From contig CAIIXF020000010.1 of the NCBI GenBank assembly GCA_903813345.2, positions 25,320,425 to 25,384,424 of the forward strand: a DNA stretch of 64,000 nt. The letters are read 5' to 3'. The notes under the pieces were generated by a model, which was not told the DNA's origin, did not search any database, and saw only the letters and a program-made list of their open reading frames with translations. The translations under genes and the position numbers were made by a program. Of the stretch, positions 22,764-34,700 are shown in pieces (the first letter of the stretch is position 1; each line of letters begins with the position of its first letter). Source of the DNA: Owenia fusiformis. Its lineage: Eukaryota > Annelida > Polychaeta > Sabellida > Oweniidae.

Positions 22764-25700
22764 ATGAGTGGGTGGTTTGATTATGGGCGTAGCAATGGGG
22801 GACCTACCCTTTACTCTCCAAACAAGACGGCAGTGACGGTAGATGTCCTTGAGGCTGGGTTCATATTTGCAGTTCTCATAGTGTTTTTTTCCTTCCTTCT
22901 TATTCTTCCTGGTGTCAGAGGAACTGAGGTAAGTACATAAAGGTTTTATCATCAGAGGTTTTGGATATGGGGAATAACCAGTCAGGTCAGTCAGTCAGGT
23001 GGGGTGCTATTGTGGCATAACTTAAGCGAGCCAAAAATATTGAGAAAGAAGCTTCAAATGAAAACATTCTAAAGCTCCTTTCTTCTATCTTCTGGTTCTA
23101 TTTTATATGTTATGGAGGGGGGGGGGGGGGGGGGTCAAAGAGATGCCTTAGTCTGAAGGGGTAAAATATCCACTTATCAAAATGTCTCTATTTGTAACAT
23201 TCATTCACTGATTCTACTAAAAACTAAACTAAACTAAAAACCTAAAACAGCTTATGTTAATATACCAAATATATAATCATTTATCATCACTCTCTCAGTG
23301 TATTATGAAATGAAAAAAAATTACTTACATTTATATTTGTATTTTCTAGAGAGTTAAAGTTGCAATAAGAATCACAGTGAGCCTGTTTATAGGTGCCTGT
23401 ATAATGAGTAAGTATCTTATTCTTTTTAATAAGAGAGCGGGATTATCAAGGGTTTGGTAAGGGGCAGGGTAAGTGGTGGATGTAAATAGGATCGAGTAGG
23501 AGGTGGAGTAAGGGGCATAATAAGGGAATGGGTAAAAGGCTGTGTTCAGAGGTAGGTGGGAGGCTGAATTAAGGGTAAGGTACTAAGAGGTAAGGGGCAA
23601 GGTAGGGGACTTGATAAGGGGCAGGACAAGAGACTGTGTAAGGGGTTGTATAAGGGTCAGGGTAAGGGGCATGGTAACAGGCAAGGTAAGGGTGTGGATA
23701 AGTGACAGATTAAATGGAGATAGGATAAAAGGCAGGGTGAAAAACTGAATATGGGGCAATGAAAGAGAAAGGGTCATGAAATGCAGAATTGTAGCTTAAA
23801 TGATTCTTCACAAAACCATTTTATTTGCATGAGAAATAATGTTATGTAATGAAAAATGAATATATCAGCTTGCATTTGCATTGTATAATATTTGTATTGC
23901 ATAATATACAGCATACTTGAGTGCAATCATTATCCTGATTATAGTATGCAACTTTGGCCAAGAATGGGAAGTTGGTCATATCAAAACACACACTCAATAT
24001 AAAGCTGGGGTCAGTGATGAGATTGAAGCCAACATTGGAATGAAAATAGGTCTACGGAGTATCAACATCACATTGAAAGGTGAGAAAGAGACTCCACTTG
24101 ATTGAGAAATGAATAAGCAAGGAATGAAGAAGCATATATATGCAGCTTAAGTGAAAGAGGTGTTGGATGTGGGGGGGGGGTATTGTACTAATAAAAATAA
24201 AAACCCAGAAGGCTCACATGGTGTTCCTCAAAAAGAGAAAATTTAATGATAGCTAAAATGGCCAACAGAATTTGTAGGGGTATTTGGACAGACAGATGGA
24301 CAAATCGATGATAGCCGAAATGGCAGACAATAAAAAAGATTAATTTTTCCTGATTTTGTTTTACAAAATCATTTCATATAACTTGTTTACAATGACATGG
24401 GTTTTTACTATGCAGGACACCTGGAATTATTTATGAAGCTACACAATTCTCCAAAAGTGAATTTTCTGCGACTAAAGTGGTGGCCATTTTGAAAATAAGG
24501 AGATCTTTTGAACCAGGAATCCTATCAACAGAGGATTTAAAATGTGCCACTATTGACAGACTGACGGATGGACAAGTAAATAATTGCAAAGCTCATTAAT
24601 ATGGCATATACATATATCAAAATCAACCAGGAAGTTTTTTTTCTTATTATACTTCTTTAAATGCCACAGTGACCTTACATCAGAGCTTTTGGTGGTTATA
24701 GTGATCTGTTAATTGTAAACAACAAGCATGATGTCAAACATCATGTGAAGTACCAGGACAAGTTTCAACATTTAGATAAATATAAGGAGACTATTTCAAT
24801 AGTAAAATCAATATTATGATTATTAATCATATTTTCTAATAGGAACTCCATCTTCTACTAATTCTACTGTCACAATAATAATCAAATCAATCAATCTGTA
24901 TAAAACAAGTATAATTGATATAAAGAACATTATCCAATGGAATGCGCCACTAAAATCGTATCCGACTCATATGACGTCTTAAAAGTAGTATCGGTTGGAT
25001 ACGATTTTTTCATGAGTTTGGAATTTAGTGCCAAATAACCACTTGTCTGTTTGATCTACAACAATATAGTTCCAAGATTATGTGCCCAGTAAAATCTAGT
25101 TAAACTTTTTCATGCAATCAAATTGTAAAAATAAGTCACAGAAAATAAAATAGCAAAGTAGTAAAGTAAAGGAAGTAAAGTATCAAATCCCACCGAACAA
25201 AACATATTTTGATAATTAGTGGCCATCTTGAAAATCTATTCTTAAACAGAGCATATCAGCATATAAAATTTGAACCAAATCCATCCACTGGTATTTGAGT
25301 CATCAAAAATTATGCTTTTGTCCGAAAATGACAGCCATTTTGAAATTCAGCTGCCATCTTGAAACTTTCTTCTTGACCAGAGCTCCTTTATCCCTAGGCA
25401 TCAGCATATAAAATGAACGCAATCCTTCAATCGGTATTTGAGTTAGATGAACAAACGGACGGCTTCCCTATATCCCTCATGGGATAATAACGATCTAAAA
25501 TACAAATTAATCATGAGAGAACCAGTTGGCATTTTGGGATATTTTGCAATTGTTCCTCTTCCTTATTGGAAGGAACATGTCTTTACCAATTACTTTAAGA
25601 GGCACTTGTTTCACTATTTGCCACAACAAAATATGAAAGTCTAGACGCCTAACAAAGAAATATATTTGTCGCATGTGTACTGTGGCATTCCATTGCATTT

Positions 25701-28700
25701 AAACAAACATGCATTCCCATGTATGATTTCTCTAGTGCTGAATACCTCATACATACCAATGTTAATATGCATGTTCTTTAATGAGAAACACTGGAGTCAG
25801 TTTGCATGTTACTTAATATTTGATGGATGGGAAATGTCACTCATCAGATCCAACCTTAATAAAAACCGAATAAAGGCTAAAAGTCATTTTGACATTCTGG
25901 CAGCCTTGGGTTTTAACCTCTCAATATGTGGTTTCAAAAATTGTTATCAACTTTAAATCAACTTCCTTCTGTGCGACAACTAAGTGAGATTACAAGTAAT
26001 TTACCAGAAATTTTTTTTTATCAATATTGATAATTATAGGCTTCTATATCCACATCATTTGGAAATCAACAGTTCTGTTTTATAAGTAACTTTTGAAATG
26101 GAAAATAACTAATAGTAAAATAATTTTAAGCAAACATCCATATAATTTGTGTTTCGAGTCAAAAGCCAATAATGAAGTATTTAAAAATGAACAATTGGGT
26201 CTCTTTATTATATGAAAAAGTCAAAGCTTCACTGCACAGTACAGTACTGAAATTGCTAGATCAATCTATATCATACATTGAAAGTAAAAATGTGGGAAGT
26301 TTCCAAAAATATGTATGTTGACAGTTTTCTCTTTTTGTAAGGTTGTTTTCAACACTGTGAACGAAGAATAGATATCTACCAAATACAAAGGTCTCCCCTG
26401 CAATAAACTGTGGAACAGAGTCGAAAATGTCTGAAGGATGATCATTTTCACATGTACTAAGTTTTCCCTCAATGGGTACAGACCTGAACTGTTGAATTGA
26501 AAGGGAGGAAGGCAACATTTGTTAAAGATCAACCTAAAAGTATACAGTTTTAATGACAACATTCAAGACAAGAACATACTGCATTATACTATTTATTTTC
26601 CAGGTGATCCAGTAAGGCAAGAAATTGCAAACATAACAGAGACAATCAACTACAATGAGAGGTTTCATTGGTCGAACCCTTGGGGCCAAGGACGTAGGGG
26701 CTTCAGCCAATTTGGTAATGTACCAATATCTTATTCTACAGTTATATGACGCTTATCTCTTGATTTACAGATTTTAGCTACTAGACCCAAAACAGGGTGA
26801 TAGTAACATTGGCTGCCCATTTGTGCAGATAGCATAGCTTTTCAGGAATAAAAATCATATCCCCCCATAAAACATAGGATAACTTTTATTTATAATGTAG
26901 AGCATATCCTATCACTCAGGTTCAATATAAAAGAAAAGCAAGTAAAAAAGGAAACCTCTTCTGATGTTATCAAAGTACCTGAATATCAGATTTATCTCAT
27001 GATTTAACTAGTTCAATATATTTTAAACAAGCTGAACTTCAAAATATTTCAAACAAGACACACAGTGATAAATATCGCACTTTGAAAACCAAAATGGTAA
27101 CCATGTTATTTATTTACCCAGCAAGCCCAAAACCTAATCAGATCTTGGAACTAGGCTGCTCTTGCCTGTGTAAAAAATTCAAGTTTAACAGGTTAGCTGT
27201 TTTCTTGGAATTTTGATGACAAAAAATAATTTGTAGTCCCAAACTTTGAGCAACTTAGATAACATAGTTTGTGACCTTGGAAATTTCACTTTTCAGACCT
27301 AAGTAGGTCTTTTCCAATTAAGCTGACCTAACCTTGAATCCAAAACTTCAATTTTTTACCTTTCGAATGTCATTAAATAGTCCCTGATCTGATTCTGAAA
27401 AGGGCTTTAGAAAAGGAGTTTGTTGTCCGGTACTTGTCCACATAAAATGATTGTAACGTTTGAAAGAACAGACTTGCCTCATATTGAAAACACCTTTTAT
27501 ATTGATAGAAACAAGGGCAAAAGGCACTAAAATGGGGTTAGACAAGGTGGTACTCTGCAGACACTTTTTACTTTATTTTATTTCACATAAGTGCATATTT
27601 TGTGTATGGTATCAAATGATTTTTAAAATATCGATATATTGATAGAAACGGGAAAAGGCACTAAAGTGGGGTTACACAAGGTGGTATTCTGAAGACAATG
27701 TTCACTATATTTCTTTACTTTATACCACATAAGTGCATATTTCGTGAATGGTATCAAATGATTTTTAAAACATTGTTTTAATGATCGAAACAGGGGCAAA
27801 AGGCACTAAAGTGGAGTTACACAATCAGACTCGTATTCTGAAGACAATGTTTACTATATTTCTTTACTTTAGAACACATCGTGTATATTTCATGTATGGT
27901 ATCAAATGTTTTGAAGACATCGATATATTGATAGAGACAAGGGCAGAAGTCACTTAAATGGGGTTACACTATAAGATATTCAATGATTCGAGTGAAATAA
28001 AAATATTCTGCTTGAGAAGGTCTGTATTTCACGAGGCATTTGCACCAAGGGAAATACAGATTTTCGAGGGAAGAATATTTTCTGTATTTCACGAAAAATC
28101 ATTGAATAACGTTTTTATTCCATGATCATTCAGATGAAACTCTCCCAAAATCAAGTACAATTCCTTGGCCTGGCCGGAGAAAATTCAGACAGATCAACTT
28201 TACTCACCCCATAGATTTTTTGATCGATGAATTTCTTCTTGTTATTTTCTTTTCTTGTATTATACGCTACATTTAATCTTATGTCCTTTCTCTTCAATTC
28301 CATGAGCTGAAAGTGCAGTGTAGCAAAACGTTTTTTCGACTTTCATCTGCCATATTGGATTTTTTTACTAGTTCATGTAAACAATGTGCATGCTTCAAAT
28401 TGTTTTCTTATATTTACAGATGGGGAGTTTTTATCCTCAAATTATAAATTGTGATGATCACAGTATCATTTCCTGATATCTAAAACAGATATTTATAGCA
28501 AAATGCAAAGATGAGAATGCAACAGCTTAAACTTATCGCCATCAAATTTTTCAGTAACAGTCATATCCTGGATGGAAATCTAGGGCAATTGGATACTGAA
28601 CCGTATCCCAATGGTGACGTCATTTTTTACTCTGTATCCAATGCTAAGTTGAGAGTGTGTGTAAATACAGGATATATTTAAGTCACATGGACCAATCAGA

Positions 28701-31700
28701 TTGCAGGGAATTTCACCATCATGGAATAAAAGATGGTATTCTACGTTTACTATATTCTATATTTTATACCACATAATTTGACATAAATGCATATTTTGTG
28801 TTTGATATCATCTTTTATATTGATAGAAATGGGCAAGAGATGCTACTATGGGGTTACACAAGGTGATATTCTAAAATACATTTCTTTGAAATCAAACAAT
28901 GCAAAATGCAAATAACTCAAAATTCATTTGTGTGGTATAACGTACAGAAACAGAGTAAAAAGTTGTATTTTAGAATATCACCTTGTGTAACCTCATTGTA
29001 GCGCCTCCTCCCCAGGTTTCTATCAATATAAAAGATGATATCAAATATGCATTTATGTAAAATTATGTGGTATAAAATACAGAAATATAGTAAATGTTGT
29101 CTATAGAATACCACCTTGTGTAACCCCACTTTAGTGCCTTTTACCCCCGTTTCCATCAATACATCGACGTTTTAAAAATCATTTGATACCATACACGAAA
29201 TATGCACTTATGTGGTATAAAATATAGAAACACAGTAAAAAGTTGTCTTCAGAATGTCACCTTGTGTCACCCCATTTTAGTGCCTTTTTCTCCTGTTTAT
29301 ATCAATGTAAAAGGTGTTTTCTTTATGAAGGAAGTCTGTTCTATCAAACGGTACAATAATTGTTTGTGGGAAAGTACCAGACAACAAAACTTCTTTTCAG
29401 AGGAACCAGATCAGGGACTTAAAGGTGAACAGGTAAGCTGTTTCCTGGATTTTGATGACAAGATTTGATTTATGTGGCACCTGCCCGCATACCCATCTGA
29501 ACAGATAAAAGCAATGATAAAAATGGTTAGGGCCACATGGTGATTCCTTCTTTCCTTCATTCACAATATACCAAAAGTTGAATACAAGCATGCACAAAGG
29601 CCGGATATATTTGAATACTTCTTCTTCATCATTTTTGTTGTCAAGTTGCAAAAGTAGACCAAATTGCAAAAGTATGTCAAATTGGAAAGAAGGTTAAATT
29701 AAAGAATGAAGATCGACATTTTATGATTTATGGTGTAATATATGACTGAAAATTTTCTTCCGTTCATTGTCTTTGGCAATGGCAAGAATAGAATTTGATG
29801 TCATATATTTGACATAAATCATAAAATCGAAGACTTTGTAACGATTCTAATATGATAAACAGACAAGAAACACAACTATTTGCATTTATGAATTTTAGAG
29901 ATCATACATACTCCAATATAGACTAGTAAATCAATTGTTCTCGCTATTGTGACGTCACATATCATATAAGAATGACATACATAGAGATTATCCTATATGA
30001 GGTTCGGGATATTGGGATTATCCCGAGGCCAATATAATATATCTGCCCGAGGGCCGTAGGTCCCGAGGGTAGATATATTATATTGGCCAAGGGATAATCA
30101 AAATATCCTGAACCGACTATAGGATGATCTGTTTATCCCATACCAATCACATTTTCCAATTGGCCACAGTTCAGAAACGTTGCAACCAACTGTGGAATTA
30201 TTTTAAAATATTCATGTCCAGTTTTGTATCCTTGTCCGGATTTTTGATATTAACGGGGCATACAGCTCCTTCCCGTCGTTTACAGTATGCGAACGTTACA
30301 AAAACGAACCAATATGGGAACAGCGATTATGCCGTAGCGGGCAGATATATATTATATCTGCCCGCTCAGAGCGGGAGGTAAAGCTATATCTGCCCGCTGA
30401 TGAAAATATAAGTTTTTACAAACCGGCTTTATTTATCTGTAACACGTCCAAGTATGGGATAAATGTATATATTATGGAAAAACAAGTAGGCGATTTCAAA
30501 TGTTCTCAATGTTACTGTGACCCAACAAAAAGCAGCCTTACTGTCATAACTCATTTCAAGCACATTGCATTTTCAGCTGGCAACATAAACCAAGAATACA
30601 GAGCTGCCAACTTCAAAGGTCTCCCCTATCCTATACTATGGATAGCTGAGTACTTCGTATTTGATGGGGAAGGTATACGTTGGGGCAGATACTACAGATG
30701 GTCAGGCTTCTACTCACACATCATGATATGGTAATGTCTTAATTGTCCTGCTGAGGGTTGGGGACAAATTAGTAGGCTGTCACGATCTCTAATTGGTTAT
30801 GGTTTTCTAGGCCCATTACCCCTCTTCTAAATGATGCCGTCCAGTGATTATTTTCTACCCGTAGAGTTAATTTTGATCAGAATATATTCTATTATTTGGA
30901 AACATGGATTAAATTATTTGAATCATATTTATTATTAGTAAATAAGGTAAATTGAAGATTGACTTTAATTGCCTAAATTATCATGGTACTGATCAATTCA
31001 ACATTGTAATTTTATTTTCAATATTTGTACAGGTTAGCGTTTCCTCTGTGGATTATTGCAAACATCTTATCATTTATGGTGATACGTTACTCAAGTTACC
31101 TTCTGGGAATGACAGGTGGATGTCTTCTTATCGCCAACATTGTGTATGCATCTGTTCGCAATCCAACAGATCTCACGATTCCATTTGAAGATGATATAAT
31201 GAAATTAGCTTGGGGTTGGACATTCTGGCTCAACTTGGTTAATGGTAAGTGGTTTTGTTAAATTGAAAGGACAGCTTTACAGAAATAGTTTAATGCTGCT
31301 ACAGCATAGCTATATATTCTGCACACTACTTGCTAATAATATGACCCATTTAAAGCAAATGGCCACTTAAAAAACTATGTCTCCAAGGGACCAGCATATG
31401 AAAATTGAACTAATTCTGTCAACTGGTATTTAAGTTACAGATTAATCTTGAAAAAAAAACTAAAAGGCTATATTGAAAATGTTTTCTTAAGCAGAGGTCC
31501 TACCAGTATGTCCATAAGACATCAGTCTATAAGATTTGAGCCAAATCCACCAACTGGTAGAAGAATGGATGGATGAACTGACAGTTGACTTTTCTATATC
31601 TCTTCTAAATTAATCTTATGACATATTGTATTCTTTTTGCAGTGTTTTGGCAATATTGCCAACTGTCACATATGTAAAAAAAACATGAAAATCAGGAAAC

Positions 31701-34700
31701 CAGGGGTGGATCTGGGAACCAACAAGGAGGGGTCCAAATTTCTGGTCTAAGAAAAAAATTGTGGGCCCCTAAAATCAAAGGTGGGCCCAAATTTTGAAAT
31801 TTGAGGCCCATTTTCTTCAAAACTTGGCCTGAAATTAAAAAATAAGGCCTTCTAAGGCCATAATTATTTATGGGCCCAATTCTTTCTTCTGGTCCCACCC
31901 AAGGGCGGGGGGCCCGGGCTTCTGTGCCCCCCCCCCAGATCTGCCAGCGGGAAACCCCAGGCTCTTATAGAAAAGTGCAAATAAGGTGCCTTTCATTAGT
32001 TTTTTTCTTTTTCTGTAGGTATTATCTGCTGTATTATAGCTATTGTCATGTTCCTGATGGACATGTTATGCCAGGACAAAATTGCAGAGTTCTTTGGAGT
32101 AGACCCTTTACAGGACTATGAGGAATATTATACAGGTGAATGTTTTATATAATACTATAATAGGTTTCTTACAAGCAACAGAAAAGTAATGTTTTGTTTT
32201 GGAATTAAACTACATAGAAGATTTATTAAATCATTTTTCAATAAACACATTTAGATGGCTCTGAAGGGAAATCAGGCAGTGAGAGGAAAATGGCCAAGGC
32301 TGCCAGTTCACAAAATGGTCATGATACAAATGATGAAGCAGCTATAGGGGATGCGACAAATAAAAGAGAATCTCAGTTGGTAAGAGACTTTTAAATAGAA
32401 GACAAATACAAATGCCCTCGTTATCATGTTTATCATGGAATCAAGATGAAATCTATGTTTCAATACTGGCTAAATATTTTGAGTTTGTTCCTGGTTCTTT
32501 AAAACAAGCGGTAGTAACTTCGACAAATTACAAGTAATATGTTGGATAATTTGTCAAGCGTATCAGGGGATAGAGAGGGTGAACTGTGAGAAGCCCTTCT
32601 CACAGCTGGGGACCCAAATGCCGCTGAAAGTAGGGACTCTGTATAACAGAATAATGTACCAACAGAAAGGCATTTTTGTTGCTTTGAATAAAACAAGTTT
32701 TAAGAAAAATCGGGGCAGTATGAGACTCGCAATCCTTGATTTTCAAACATCTGGTAGGTCAAAATTCAAATTAACGGTCAAATTTATTACCCCATGTTAA
32801 AGTTGCATAAGATTGAATACATAAGGATGAAAGTACAGCTTTTATATATTGTCAATACATGTAAAATGGTATTCTAGCCTAAATCTATCTCAATTTGTTA
32901 TTTCGTGTTGGAAACAATAAGTAAAAAACTTAAAAATGACCAGTTTGAGGAGAATATCAAGAGTGAAATCATTGGTCTGACTGGACCATAATTATGGGAT
33001 ATGGATAACAAAATAGCCAAAATGGTCAGACGTAGAAATGAACTTTCATTTTGCATAAAATTTCATTTTAAGTGATATATGAAGATAAATGAAAAAATGC
33101 TCTAGGCACCCTCACGAACATGTAAATTGCAATAACATCCACAAAATTCAACTTGATTGCTGAGTCAACATAGAAATGAAAACATTTGTCTCAACATTTA
33201 TTGAATGACCCTCATATTGACAATTTTAATGAATTATTTTAGCAACCACACTATGATGAATTTTACGTAATGAATTATTTTAGTAACCACACTATGATGA
33301 ATTTTACGTAATGAATTATTTAAGTAACCACACTATGATGAATTTTACGTAATGAATTATTTTAGTAACCACACTTTGATGAATTTTACGTAATGAATTA
33401 TTTTAGTAACCACACTATGATGAATTTTACGTAATGAATTATTTTAGGAGCCACACTATGATGAATTTTACGTAATGAATTATTTTAGTAACCACACTAT
33501 GATGAATTTTACGTAATGAATTATTTAAGTAACCACACTATGATGAATTTTACGTAATGAATTATTTTAGTAACCACACTATGATGAATTTTACGTAATG
33601 AATTATTTTAGTAACCACACTATGATGAATTTTACGTAATGAATTATTTTAGTAACCACACTATGATGAATTTTACGTAATGAATTATTTTAGTAACCAC
33701 ACTATGATGAATTTTACGTAATGAATTATTTTAGCAACCACACTATAGAAGACGGGGATTTACCATCACAAGCAAACAGGTAAAAAAGAGCTTACGTCGA
33801 CCTCGTGCAGCTCCACGTCAGGGTGAAGTTAACAATGGAATTGGCTCTATAGAGGAAGATGAACAAATTACAAGTAATATGTTGGACAATTCGTCAAGCG
33901 TATCAGGAGATGGAGAGGGTGAACTGTATGAGAATGCGGATCAGTTTGCCAAACATCAGCAGCAACAGCAAAGGTAATCTTGTGTAGATTTACACTTCTC
34001 AGAGGTTTTGCACTAATTGTTTACATAATCCATTTTGTAAACTGTGAAGCCAGCCACAAACCTAGCCTTGTTAACTGAACAGATGTGTGATATTTCTAAA
34101 AAAGAAACAGCTCACTAAACAATATCAATTATATGTAAAAGTTTGTATGTTCATTCTCCAAATGCAGGATACCTAGCAAACCCTCTGAATGCAGATTAGC
34201 TTACTCATTCTCCAAATGTTGAGTACATAACTCATCCTAATATACAGGGTACCAAACTCCCCAAATGCACAGTACATACATGTATATGATATGCACTCTC
34301 AAAATAATGGGGAGATTTCCAAAAGTTCATATATGCAACTATTCCTCCTTCGCTGACCCACTTATTAAACTGTAGTAATGCACCATCAATCTAACTTCAG
34401 AACACTCTTTGTTGTTAGTTGATTATTTTCAGATTAAAGATAAAACAGAAATTCTAGTGACTAGTTCATATGGTTAAAATAACAAAATAATGAAATGTAA
34501 CCATGTGTCTACTTATCAGTTTGTTCTATGTCATCCATCCTGCTAAATTACATTGTGGAACTCAGCCAAACCGACACTGAAGGCAGTATTCTGAGGTTAT
34601 AAAATCTAAATCTAAAAAATTTCCGGTTTGCAGCCCCTTAGAGATTTCCGGAATTGAACAAAGTAGCGAACGTTGCGATCTTTCAACTTTAGTTTGTTGT

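Noticed and set aside
23912-23944. Upstream acceptor for DUOXA exon 3
   Set aside because: In phase, but it adds 11 hydrophobic residues absent from vertebrate DUOXA. The 23944 AG restores the expected spacing. Minor use cannot be excluded.
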